DNA from: Primulina eburnea
Taxonomy: Eukaryota; Streptophyta; Magnoliopsida; Lamiales; Gesneriaceae
DNA: 64,000 bases
Direction: 5' to 3'
Assembly (NCBI RefSeq): GCF_022965805.1
Contig: NC_133103.1
Span: 44,313,610-44,377,609 of the forward strand
Shown: positions 38,131 to 50,222 of the stretch, one piece after another
Layout of the letters: each line of letters starts with the position of its first letter
How positions within the stretch are numbered: position 1 is the first letter of the stretch
Made by a program: the position numbers and the translations under genes
Notes under the pieces: generated by a model
What the model was told of the DNA's origin: nothing
The model's database searches: none
The model's input: the letters and a program-made list of their open reading frames with translations, nothing else

Positions 38131-40310
38131 TGTTGGAACATTTCATGTTCGTAATCTTGATTTTGATGTTAACAAAACTTGTTATTGTGTTTCTAACATA
38201 TTTACTCAAGTGTGAAGTTGCAAACACAAGAAGCAAGCTGAAACTGAATTCTGCACAAACTGAATTTCTGGCAAGCTTCTGTATTTTGATGATATCTCTC
38301 AGCTGGATGATCCAAACGACAATCCGCCAACTGGATTGATCAGAAAACTCAATTTGGAACAAGTCGTATTTCACTTCAGTTGGGCAAAATCGAATGTTAT
38401 CAAGGGCTAACTGATCGCTGAAGTGACGAACTGACTGCACGAAAAACAGCAATCAGTTGGGTTTGAGCAGCTGCGGTATTTTGGTTATATCTCTCAGCTC
38501 GGTTATCGAAACGAAGCGATTCAGTATGCGTTGGAAAGATAAGACAAAGATCTACAAATCATTCTTATAAGTCAAAGTCTGAATCGAAGCTTACGATGCT
38601 GATAAATGACGATGAAGCTACTGGTTCTGCACAAACTGAAATCAGCTAGACTGATTTCAGCACACCAGCTGAAACTGAACCAGCTGCTGACCAGTTGACC
38701 AACCAACTGAACCAGACCAGCTGAAGAGCAGTTGAACCAGACCAGCTGAACTGAACCAGACCAGCTGAAATGAACCAGTTGAACTGAACCAGACCAGTTG
38801 AACCAGTCCAACTGAACCAGTTGAACTGAACCAGACCAACTGAACCAGTTGAACTGATTGACCAGTTGAGTTGACCAGAGTTGACCAGTCGGGAAATTTT
38901 CCAGCAAGACGAATTTGACCGTTGCACTTCCTGAAACAGTACAGAAACATTCCCAACGGTCATATTCTTGTGTCTAACGTATATATCAGTGTTGGAGCTT
39001 ATAAATACAACATCTTGAAGATCAAACAAGAGCTTTGGAAGTGGATTCAAAGCATGGGCACTTAGCATGAATATATCAGCTAGTTGAGAGCAGAAGCCCT
39101 TGTGTGAGGAAACATTTGAGATGTACACTGTAACTGATAAATTCCTCACACACAATCACTCACACATATACAGAGAGTTTGAGCTGAAAAGTTTAGTTGA
39201 GTGAGTCTTTACACAAAGACGTAAAACATTGTGTTTGTAGTCTTTGCATATGAGACATTAAACAATATGCTGATTGTGAGGTGCTGCCTACAATCTTGAG
39301 TGCTAGGAGTTCAGTTTTAGGCAGTGGGTAAGTCCTAGCTGAATGAGTTTGTACAATGAGTTGTATAAATCAAAGTCTTCTAGTGGATCCTTCCCAAGGG
39401 GAAGAAGGGGTGACGTAGGAGTGTTTGAAATCTCCGAACATCCATAAACAAATTCGTGTCTATTTATTTATTGCATTTACTTATGATTTCCATAGTTTTA
39501 AAGATGCATTGTTGAAGCATTTTATGTGTTCTTCAAATACCAAAATATTGTACACCAAGTGTTTGATAAAATGATTCAACTGAATATTTTAACTCATTCA
39601 ACGTGCATATATTTTAAATGGTTTACAAAATATTTATTCGGTTTCTACGAAGGATTATTTCGAGTATTTTCCGCTTGGTTTGAACACCAAACTCGATTTA
39701 ATTCATCGGTGTTCAATATTTCAAGAACCGAGCTATTGTAGCTCAACGATTACCCCCCCTAATCGATCCTATCAATTGGTATCAGAGCGGGTTGTTCTTG
39801 AAAGAACACTGAAACTGATTTTGATGTTGAAAATTCAAAATTTCAGATTTTTTACACATATATATGCAAAACTGAATTTTCGCGCAGCTTGCAGCGACCG
39901 TGGGAAAAATGGCATATCTCCTTGCTCGAGTGTCCAAATGACGAACCGCTTTTTGCGTTGCAAACTAGACTCATAGTGGTTTACTGCGGTATAAAATTTG
40001 CAGCCTAATTATGCACGAGAAAATACAGTTTATTCGTGGAAGACAGAGCATATGTGCTGCAGCAGAAAATGAGCCATGGAGAAAATTGGTTAGTTACCCC
40101 TCTTCTTTTAAATTTTTCAAAATTTCAAAAATATAGGGGGAGAACTCATTATAGCTTTAATGAGTAGATTATTTTTAGATATTGAGGGGGAGAAAATTTT
40201 GTTTAAAATGTTTTGGAATATGACTTTTTGATTCCCACAAAAAGGGGGAGAAATATGTTAGTTGAGTTGATTGTTTATCCAAATTTTGTGATCATCAAAA
40301 AGGGGGAGAT
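38131..40310 (+). repeat. Array unit 6 (LTR6 plus internal 6)
   Basis: This is the first of four units with GAATGAGTTTG. Reading units 6, 7 and 8 side by side I found no difference: all have 1,644-bp LTRs and 536-bp internals. They are the most recent duplications in the array. Confidence 0.92.
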
Positions 40311-42490
40311 TGTTGGAACATTTCATGTTCGTAATCTTGATTTTGATGTTAACAAAACTTGTTATTGTGTTTCTAACATATTTACTCAAGTGTGAAGTTG
40401 CAAACACAAGAAGCAAGCTGAAACTGAATTCTGCACAAACTGAATTTCTGGCAAGCTTCTGTATTTTGATGATATCTCTCAGCTGGATGATCCAAACGAC
40501 AATCCGCCAACTGGATTGATCAGAAAACTCAATTTGGAACAAGTCGTATTTCACTTCAGTTGGGCAAAATCGAATGTTATCAAGGGCTAACTGATCGCTG
40601 AAGTGACGAACTGACTGCACGAAAAACAGCAATCAGTTGGGTTTGAGCAGCTGCGGTATTTTGGTTATATCTCTCAGCTCGGTTATCGAAACGAAGCGAT
40701 TCAGTATGCGTTGGAAAGATAAGACAAAGATCTACAAATCATTCTTATAAGTCAAAGTCTGAATCGAAGCTTACGATGCTGATAAATGACGATGAAGCTA
40801 CTGGTTCTGCACAAACTGAAATCAGCTAGACTGATTTCAGCACACCAGCTGAAACTGAACCAGCTGCTGACCAGTTGACCAACCAACTGAACCAGACCAG
40901 CTGAAGAGCAGTTGAACCAGACCAGCTGAACTGAACCAGACCAGCTGAAATGAACCAGTTGAACTGAACCAGACCAGTTGAACCAGTCCAACTGAACCAG
41001 TTGAACTGAACCAGACCAACTGAACCAGTTGAACTGATTGACCAGTTGAGTTGACCAGAGTTGACCAGTCGGGAAATTTTCCAGCAAGACGAATTTGACC
41101 GTTGCACTTCCTGAAACAGTACAGAAACATTCCCAACGGTCATATTCTTGTGTCTAACGTATATATCAGTGTTGGAGCTTATAAATACAACATCTTGAAG
41201 ATCAAACAAGAGCTTTGGAAGTGGATTCAAAGCATGGGCACTTAGCATGAATATATCAGCTAGTTGAGAGCAGAAGCCCTTGTGTGAGGAAACATTTGAG
41301 ATGTACACTGTAACTGATAAATTCCTCACACACAATCACTCACACATATACAGAGAGTTTGAGCTGAAAAGTTTAGTTGAGTGAGTCTTTACACAAAGAC
41401 GTAAAACATTGTGTTTGTAGTCTTTGCATATGAGACATTAAACAATATGCTGATTGTGAGGTGCTGCCTACAATCTTGAGTGCTAGGAGTTCAGTTTTAG
41501 GCAGTGGGTAAGTCCTAGCTGAATGAGTTTGTACAATGAGTTGTATAAATCAAAGTCTTCTAGTGGATCCTTCCCAAGGGGAAGAAGGGGTGACGTAGGA
41601 GTGTTTGAAATCTCCGAACATCCATAAACAAATTCGTGTCTATTTATTTATTGCATTTACTTATGATTTCCATAGTTTTAAAGATGCATTGTTGAAGCAT
41701 TTTATGTGTTCTTCAAATACCAAAATATTGTACACCAAGTGTTTGATAAAATGATTCAACTGAATATTTTAACTCATTCAACGTGCATATATTTTAAATG
41801 GTTTACAAAATATTTATTCGGTTTCTACGAAGGATTATTTCGAGTATTTTCCGCTTGGTTTGAACACCAAACTCGATTTAATTCATCGGTGTTCAATATT
41901 TCAAGAACCGAGCTATTGTAGCTCAACGATTACCCCCCCTAATCGATCCTATCAATTGGTATCAGAGCGGGTTGTTCTTGAAAGAACACTGAAACTGATT
42001 TTGATGTTGAAAATTCAAAATTTCAGATTTTTTACACATATATATGCAAAACTGAATTTTCGCGCAGCTTGCAGCGACCGTGGGAAAAATGGCATATCTC
42101 CTTGCTCGAGTGTCCAAATGACGAACCGCTTTTTGCGTTGCAAACTAGACTCATAGTGGTTTACTGCGGTATAAAATTTGCAGCCTAATTATGCACGAGA
42201 AAATACAGTTTATTCGTGGAAGACAGAGCATATGTGCTGCAGCAGAAAATGAGCCATGGAGAAAATTGGTTAGTTACCCCTCTTCTTTTAAATTTTTCAA
42301 AATTTCAAAAATATAGGGGGAGAACTCATTATAGCTTTAATGAGTAGATTATTTTTAGATATTGAGGGGGAGAAAATTTTGTTTAAAATGTTTTGGAATA
42401 TGACTTTTTGATTCCCACAAAAAGGGGGAGAAATATGTTAGTTGAGTTGATTGTTTATCCAAATTTTGTGATCATCAAAAAGGGGGAGAT
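40311..42490 (+). repeat. Array unit 7 (LTR7 plus internal 7)
   Basis: It is indistinguishable by eye from units 6 and 8: GAATGAGTTTG, short minisatellite allele, 2,180 bp. Confidence 0.92.
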
Positions 42491-44670
42491 TGTTGGAACA
42501 TTTCATGTTCGTAATCTTGATTTTGATGTTAACAAAACTTGTTATTGTGTTTCTAACATATTTACTCAAGTGTGAAGTTGCAAACACAAGAAGCAAGCTG
42601 AAACTGAATTCTGCACAAACTGAATTTCTGGCAAGCTTCTGTATTTTGATGATATCTCTCAGCTGGATGATCCAAACGACAATCCGCCAACTGGATTGAT
42701 CAGAAAACTCAATTTGGAACAAGTCGTATTTCACTTCAGTTGGGCAAAATCGAATGTTATCAAGGGCTAACTGATCGCTGAAGTGACGAACTGACTGCAC
42801 GAAAAACAGCAATCAGTTGGGTTTGAGCAGCTGCGGTATTTTGGTTATATCTCTCAGCTCGGTTATCGAAACGAAGCGATTCAGTATGCGTTGGAAAGAT
42901 AAGACAAAGATCTACAAATCATTCTTATAAGTCAAAGTCTGAATCGAAGCTTACGATGCTGATAAATGACGATGAAGCTACTGGTTCTGCACAAACTGAA
43001 ATCAGCTAGACTGATTTCAGCACACCAGCTGAAACTGAACCAGCTGCTGACCAGTTGACCAACCAACTGAACCAGACCAGCTGAAGAGCAGTTGAACCAG
43101 ACCAGCTGAACTGAACCAGACCAGCTGAAATGAACCAGTTGAACTGAACCAGACCAGTTGAACCAGTCCAACTGAACCAGTTGAACTGAACCAGACCAAC
43201 TGAACCAGTTGAACTGATTGACCAGTTGAGTTGACCAGAGTTGACCAGTCGGGAAATTTTCCAGCAAGACGAATTTGACCGTTGCACTTCCTGAAACAGT
43301 ACAGAAACATTCCCAACGGTCATATTCTTGTGTCTAACGTATATATCAGTGTTGGAGCTTATAAATACAACATCTTGAAGATCAAACAAGAGCTTTGGAA
43401 GTGGATTCAAAGCATGGGCACTTAGCATGAATATATCAGCTAGTTGAGAGCAGAAGCCCTTGTGTGAGGAAACATTTGAGATGTACACTGTAACTGATAA
43501 ATTCCTCACACACAATCACTCACACATATACAGAGAGTTTGAGCTGAAAAGTTTAGTTGAGTGAGTCTTTACACAAAGACGTAAAACATTGTGTTTGTAG
43601 TCTTTGCATATGAGACATTAAACAATATGCTGATTGTGAGGTGCTGCCTACAATCTTGAGTGCTAGGAGTTCAGTTTTAGGCAGTGGGTAAGTCCTAGCT
43701 GAATGAGTTTGTACAATGAGTTGTATAAATCAAAGTCTTCTAGTGGATCCTTCCCAAGGGGAAGAAGGGGTGACGTAGGAGTGTTTGAAATCTCCGAACA
43801 TCCATAAACAAATTCGTGTCTATTTATTTATTGCATTTACTTATGATTTCCATAGTTTTAAAGATGCATTGTTGAAGCATTTTATGTGTTCTTCAAATAC
43901 CAAAATATTGTACACCAAGTGTTTGATAAAATGATTCAACTGAATATTTTAACTCATTCAACGTGCATATATTTTAAATGGTTTACAAAATATTTATTCG
44001 GTTTCTACGAAGGATTATTTCGAGTATTTTCCGCTTGGTTTGAACACCAAACTCGATTTAATTCATCGGTGTTCAATATTTCAAGAACCGAGCTATTGTA
44101 GCTCAACGATTACCCCCCCTAATCGATCCTATCAATTGGTATCAGAGCGGGTTGTTCTTGAAAGAACACTGAAACTGATTTTGATGTTGAAAATTCAAAA
44201 TTTCAGATTTTTTACACATATATATGCAAAACTGAATTTTCGCGCAGCTTGCAGCGACCGTGGGAAAAATGGCATATCTCCTTGCTCGAGTGTCCAAATG
44301 ACGAACCGCTTTTTGCGTTGCAAACTAGACTCATAGTGGTTTACTGCGGTATAAAATTTGCAGCCTAATTATGCACGAGAAAATACAGTTTATTCGTGGA
44401 AGACAGAGCATATGTGCTGCAGCAGAAAATGAGCCATGGAGAAAATTGGTTAGTTACCCCTCTTCTTTTAAATTTTTCAAAATTTCAAAAATATAGGGGG
44501 AGAACTCATTATAGCTTTAATGAGTAGATTATTTTTAGATATTGAGGGGGAGAAAATTTTGTTTAAAATGTTTTGGAATATGACTTTTTGATTCCCACAA
44601 AAAGGGGGAGAAATATGTTAGTTGAGTTGATTGTTTATCCAAATTTTGTGATCATCAAAAAGGGGGAGAT
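42491..44670 (+). repeat. Array unit 8 (LTR8 plus internal 8)
   Basis: It is indistinguishable by eye from units 6 and 7. PBS, polypurine tract and TATA box are intact. Confidence 0.92.
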
Positions 44671-46850
44671 TGTTGGAACATTTCATGTTCGTAATCTTGA
44701 TTTTGATGTTAACAAAACTTGTTATTGTGTTTCTAACATATTTACTCAAGTGTGAAGTTGCAAACACAAGAAGCAAGCTGAAACTGAATTCTGCACAAAC
44801 TGAATTTCTGGCAAGCTTCTGTATTTTGATGATATCTCTCAGCTGGATGATCCAAACGACAATCCGCCAACTGGATTGATCAGAAAACTCAATTTGGAAC
44901 AAGTCGTATTTCACTTCAGTTGGGCAAAATCGAATGTTATCAAGGGCTAACTGATCGCTGAAGTGACGAACTGACTGCACGAAAAACAGCAATCAGTTGG
45001 GTTTGAGCAGCTGCGGTATTTTGGTTATATCTCTCAGCTCGGTTATCGAAACGAAGCGATTCAGTATGCGTTGGAAAGATAAGACAAAGATCTACAAATC
45101 ATTCTTATAAGTCAAAGTCTGAATCGAAGCTTACGATGCTGATAAATGACGATGAAGCTACTGGTTCTGCACAAACTGAAATCAGCTAGACTGATTTCAG
45201 CACACCAGCTGAAACTGAACCAGCTGCTGACCAGTTGACCAACCAACTGAACCAGACCAGCTGAAGAGCAGTTGAACCAGACCAGCTGAACTGAACCAGA
45301 CCAGCTGAAATGAACCAGTTGAACTGAACCAGACCAGTTGAACCAGTCCAACTGAACCAGTTGAACTGAACCAGACCAACTGAACCAGTTGAACTGATTG
45401 ACCAGTTGAGTTGACCAGAGTTGACCAGTCGGGAAATTTTCCAGCAAGACGAATTTGACCGTTGCACTTCCTGAAACAGTACAGAAACATTCCCAACGGT
45501 CATATTCTTGTGTCTAACGTATATATCAGTGTTGGAGCTTATAAATACAACATCTTGAAGATCAAACAAGAGCTTTGGAAGTGGATTCAAAGCATGGGCA
45601 CTTAGCATGAATATATCAGCTAGTTGAGAGCAGAAGCCCTTGTGTGAGGAAACATTTGAGATGTACACTGTAACTGATAAATTCCTCACACACAATCACT
45701 CACACATATACAGAGAGTTTGAGCTGAAAAGTTTAGTTGAGTGAGTCTTTACACAAAGACGTAAAACATTGTGTTTGTAGTCTTTGCATATGAGACATTA
45801 AACAATATGCTGATTGTGAGGTGCTGCCTACAATCTTGAGTGCTAGGAGTTCAGTTTTAGGCAGTGGGTAAGTCCTAGCTGAATGAGTTTGTACAATGAG
45901 TTGTATAAATCAAAGTCTTCTAGTGGATCCTTCCCAAGGGGAAGAAAGGGTGACGTAGGAGTGTTTGAAATCTCCGAACATCCATAAACAAATTCGTGTC
46001 TATTTATTTATTGCATTTAATTATGATTTCCATAGTTTTAAAGATGCATTGTTGAAGCATTTTATGTGTTCTTCAAATACCAAAATATTGTACACCAAGT
46101 GTTTGATAAAATGCTTCAACTGAATATTTTAACTCATTCAACGTGCATATATTTTAAATGGTTTACAAAATATTTATTCGGTTTCTACGAAGGATTATTT
46201 CGAGTATTTTCCGCTTGGTTTGAACACCAAACTCGATTTAATTCATCGGTGTTCAATATTTCAAGAACCGAGCTATTGTAGCTCAACGATTACCCCCCCT
46301 AATCGATCCTATCAATTGGTATCAGAGCGGGTTGTTCTTGAAAGAACATTGAAACTGATTTTGATGTTTAAAATTCAAAATTTCAGATTTTTTACACATA
46401 TATATGCAAAACTGAATTTTCGCGCAGCTTGCAGCGACCGTGGGAAAAATGGCATATCTCCTTGCTCGAGTGTCCAAATGACGAAACGCTTTTTGCGTTG
46501 CAAACTAGACTCATAGAGGTTTACAGCGGTATAAAATTTGTAGCCTAATTATGCACGAGAAAATACAGTTTATTCGTGGAAGACAGAGCATATGTTCTGC
46601 AGCAGAAAATGAGCCATGGAGAAAATTGGTTAGTTACCCCTCTTCTTTTAAATTTTTCAAAATTTCAAAAATATAGGGGGAGAACTCATTATAGCTTTAA
46701 TGAGTAGATTATTTTTAGATATTGAGGGGGAGAAAATTTTGTTTAAAATGTTTTGGAATATGACTTTTTGAATCCCACAAAAAGGGGGAGAAATATGTTA
46801 GTTGAGTTGATTGTTTATCCAAATTTTGTGATCATCAAAAAGGGGGAGAT
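44671..46850 (+). repeat. Array unit 9 (LTR9 plus internal 9)
   Basis: LTR9 is like units 6-8 up to GAATGAGTTTG (about 45,885). It then changes to GAAGAAAGGG, GCATTTAATTATG and AAAATGCTTC. Internal 9 is the most divergent internal segment (GAACATTG, ACGAAACGC, CATAGAGGTTTACAGCGG, ATGTTCTGCAG, TTGAATCCC). This unit is the junction between the amplified type and the original 3' end. Confidence 0.92.
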
Positions 46851-48522
46851 TGTTGGAACATTTCATGTTCGTAATCTTGATTTTGATGTTAACAAAACTT
46901 GTTATTGTGTTTCTAACATATTTACTCAAGTGTGAAGTTGCAAACACAAGAAGCAAGCTGAAACTGAATTCTGCACAAACTGAATTTCTGGCAAGCTTCT
47001 GTATTTTGATGATATCTCTCAGCTGGATGATCCAAACGACAATCCGCCAACTGGATTGATCAGAAAACTCAATTTGGAACAAGTCGTATTTCACTTCAGT
47101 TGGGCAAAATCGAATGTTATCAAGGGCTAACTGATCGCTGAAGTGACGAACTGACTGCACGAAAAACAGCAATCAGTTGGGTTTGAGCAGCTGCGGTATT
47201 TTGGTTATATCTCTCAGCTCGGTTATCGAAACGAAGCGATTCAGTATGCGTTGGAAAGATAAGACAAAGATCTACAAATCATTCTGATAAGTCAAAGTCT
47301 GAATCGAAGCTTACGATGCTGATAAATGACGATGAAGCTACTGGTTCTACACAAACTGAAATCAGCTAGACTGATTTCAGCACACCAACTGAAACTGAAC
47401 CAGCTGCTGACCAGTTGACCAACCAACTGAACCAGTTGAACTGAACCAGACCAGCTGAAGAGCAGTTGAACCAGACCAGCTGAACTGAACCTGACCAGTT
47501 GAACCAGAACAGCTGAAATGAACCAGTTGAACTGAACCAGACCAGTTGAACCAGTCCAACTGAACCAGTTGAACTGAACCAGACTAACTGAACCAGTTGA
47601 ACTGATTGACCATTTGAGTTGACCAGAGTTGACCAGTCGGGAAATTTTCCAGCAAGACGAATTTGACCGTTGCACTTCCTGAAACAGTACAGAAACATTC
47701 CCAACGGTCATATTCTTGTGTCTAACGTATATATCAGTGTTGGAGCTTATAAATACAACATCTTGAAGATCAAACAAGAGCTTTGGAAGTGGATTCAAAG
47801 CATGGGCACTTAGCATGAATATATCAGCTAGTTGAGAGCACAAGCCCTTGTGTGAGGAAACATTTGAGATGTACACTGTAACTGATAAATTCCTCACACA
47901 CAATCACTCACACATATACAGAGAGTTTGAGCTGAAAAGTTTAGTTGAGTGAGTCTTTACACAAAGACGTAAAACATTGTGTTTGTAGTCTTTGCATATG
48001 AGACATTAAACAATATGCTGATTGTGAGGTGCTGCCTACAATCTTGAGTGCTAGGAGTTCAGTTTTAGGCAGTGGGTAAGTCCTAGCTGAATGGGTTTGT
48101 ACAATGAGTTGTATAAATCAAAGTCTTCTAGTGGATCCTTCCCAAGGGGAAGAAGGGGTGACGTAGGAGTGTTTGAAATCTCCGAACATCCATAAACAAA
48201 TTCGTGTCTATTTATTTATTGCATTTACTTATGATTTCCATAGTTTTAAAGATGCATTGTTGAAGCATTTTATGTGTTCTTCAAATACCAAAATATTGTA
48301 CACCAAGTGTTTGATAAAATGCTTCAACTGAATATTTTAACTCATTCAACGTGCATATATTTTAAATGGTTTAAAAAATATTTATTCGGTTTCTACGAAG
48401 GATTATTTCGAGTATTTTCCGCTTGGTTTGAACACCAAACTCGATTTAATTCATCGGTGTTCAATATTTCAAGAACCGAGCTATTGTAGCTCAACGATTA
48501 CCCCCCCTAATCGATCCTATCA
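46851..48522 (+). repeat. Array LTR10 (terminal LTR)
   Basis: It is 1,672 bp with the long minisatellite allele, as in LTR1, plus private changes (CAAATCATTCTGATAAG, TTCTACACAAAC, CACACCAACTG, GGTTTAAAAAATATT). It ends CTATCA at 48,522 and is followed by AGGTG and gag sequence instead of a PBS, as expected for the true 3' LTR of the original insertion. Confidence 0.92.
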
Positions 48523-48527
48523 AGGTG
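48523..48527. other. Right copy of the 5-bp target site duplication (AGGTG)
   Basis: AGGTG immediately after the end of LTR10 matches 27,200-27,204. The Copia-1 gag frame continues from here. Confidence 0.9.
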
Positions 48528-50222
48528 GCAGCAGAAAATGTTGTTTTACTTGACAACACTGAACCTGGCTAGATTCCTATTTGAGGATGCTCCTAAACTG
48601 AAAGAGGATGAGGGAGATGTTGAATCCTTCTGTGCACTGGAGGCTTGGAATAATTCTGATTTCCTATGCCGAAATTATGTTTTGAATGGGTTGGCAGACT
48701 CGCTGTACAATGTGTACTGCGAAAAAAAGACAGCCAAAGAGCTATGGGAATCCCTTGACAAAAGAACAAAACCGAGGATATCGAGGCCAAGAAGTTTCTT
48801 GTAGGCCGCTTTCTGGATTCTAAAATGGTGGATTCTAAGCCGATTATCAGTCAAGTTGAAGAAATCCAAGTGATTCTTCACGAGATTCACACCGAGGGGA
48901 TGAAGTTGAGCGAATCTTTCCAAGTGGCTGCTATAGTTGAGAAACTACCACCAGCTTGGAAGGATTTCAAAAACTACTTGAAACACAAGCGAAAGGAGAT
49001 GAACGTTGAAGAGCTAATTGTTAGAGTTCGCATCGAGGAAGACAACAAGAGTTCGGAAAGACGATTGTTTTCTCCTATTGCCGCTAAAGCAAATGTTGTC
49101 GAGCATGGCCAAAGCTCGAAAAAGAGAAACTTTTCTCCCTCCAACAAGAAGTTGAACCTCAGACCCAAAGGAGGTGTTTCAAAGAAGAAGTTCTCTAGAA
49201 AATGCTATAACTGTGATAGCATGGGTCACAAGGCATCTGAATGTAAGAAGTCAAAGAGAAACCGAGAGGTGAATATGGTGGAGAACATATCTCAAGAGGT
49301 TTCGAACATGAATCTTTGTGCTGTAATATCAGAAGTTAATATGGTGGGTTCTAACCCAAGGGAGTGGTGGATCGACACTGGTGCCACTCGCCATGTTTGC
49401 TCCGACAAGGAGATGTTTGCTACTCTTGAGGATCTATGAATGGTGAAAAGCTATTCTTGGGAAATTCCGCCACTTTCGAGATCAAGGGTCAAGGAAAAGT
49501 TGTCCTAAAGATGACATCTGGAAAAGAACTGACTTTGAAAAATGTACTGTATGTACCAGACATCCGTAAGAACTTGGTGTCCGGGTCGCTTCTTAACAAG
49601 CATGGTTCCGCATTGTCTTCGAGTCAAATGAAGTGGTTTTGACGAAAAGTGGAATGTTTGTTGGGAAATGATATGTTTGTAATGGTTTATTCAAACTGAA
49701 TGTAATGGCTATTAAGCCTGTGATGAATAAAGTTAATACATTTGCTTACTTGCTTGAGTCTTCTTGTTTATGGCATGGTAGACTTGGACACGTTAATTAC
49801 GATACAATTCGTAGACTAATTAACATGAAAAGCATTCCTGCATTCCATATTGATAAACAACACAAATGTGAAGCTTTTGTTGAGGCAAAACTAACGAGAT
49901 CGTCTTTCGAACTATTGAATGAAATAATGAACCACTTGATCTAATTCACAGTGATATACGTGATCTAAAAAGTGTGCAAACTCGTGGTGGAAATAAATAC
50001 TTCATCACTTTTGTTGACGATAGCATAAAATTTTGTTATGTGTATCTCCTCAAAAGTAAGGATGAAGCTATTGACAAATTTGTCCAATATAAGAGTGAAG
50101 TTGAAAACCAACTTAACAAGAAAATTAAGGTGCTAAGAAGTGATCGTGGAGGTGAATATGAATCACCATTTGCTGAGTTTTGTGCTCAACACGGTATTAA
50201 ACACGAAAGAACTGCACCTTAT
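48523..50222 (+). pseudogene. Copia-1 gag C-part, protease and integrase, frameshifted and truncated
   Basis: Gag resumes with a WQQKMLFYLTTLNLARFL-like segment and continues as WNNSDFLCRNYVLNGL. A one-base loss near 48,785 shifts the frame; the next frame runs 48,825-49,439 with the zinc knuckle CYNCDSMGHKASEC (about 49,203-49,244) and the protease motif WWIDTGATRHVC (about 49,365-49,400). Further frames hold [16 protein letters not shown], then LWHGRLGHVNYDTI of the integrase zinc domain, where CEAF replaces the usual C-x2-C, then the integrase core with FVDD and LRSDRGGEYES. The text stops at HERTAPY, so the catalytic Glu is lost. At least three frame changes make it a pseudogene. The family resembles Tnt1/Tork-type copia. 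Confidence 0.88.

Larger units (their letters stand above)
27205..48522 (+). mobile_element. Tandem array of a non-autonomous copia-type LTR element: 10 LTRs and 9 internal segments
   Basis: LTRs: 27205-28874, 29411-31054, 31591-33235, 33772-35414, 35950-37593, 38131-39774, 40311-41954, 42491-44134, 44671-46314, 46851-48522. The gaps between them are internal segments of 535-537 bp with no gag or pol. Each LTR starts TGTTGGAACA and ends CTATCA. Each internal segment starts with a tRNA-iMet PBS (ATTGGTATCAGAGC) and ends with a polypurine tract (AAAAAGGGGGAGAT). Extra GGGGGAGA blocks inside it recall the multiple polypurine tracts reported for Sireviruses. Outer LTRs are 1,670 and 1,672 bp; inner ones 1,643-1,645 bp. 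A single AGGTG duplication flanks the array, so it was one integration later multiplied in place. It is probably a deletion derivative of a larger element that needs proteins in trans. Confidence 0.93.
26035..50222 (+). mobile_element. Copia-1: Ty1/copia element interrupted in gag by a tandem LTR array
   Basis: The order is 5' LTR, degenerate PBS, start of gag, the foreign array (27,205-48,522), the rest of gag, CCHC knuckle, protease, and integrase to 50,222, where another LTR cuts it off. Without the array the element would cover only about 2.9 kb of surviving sequence. RT, RNase H and 3' LTR are missing. The gag frame stops at one array edge and resumes at the other, which shows that both ends belong to one element. 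Confidence 0.85.

Noticed and set aside
27205..48522. Array as an assembly artefact
   Set aside because: Units carry ordered diagnostic SNPs, mosaic border LTRs and distinct outer LTRs, which simple duplication of one contig would not produce. Copy number of the identical units 6-8 could still be wrong.
27205..48522. CRISPR-like or tandem gene array
   Set aside because: The host is a plant, the repeats are LTR-internal modules with PBS and polypurine tract, and no gene is carried.
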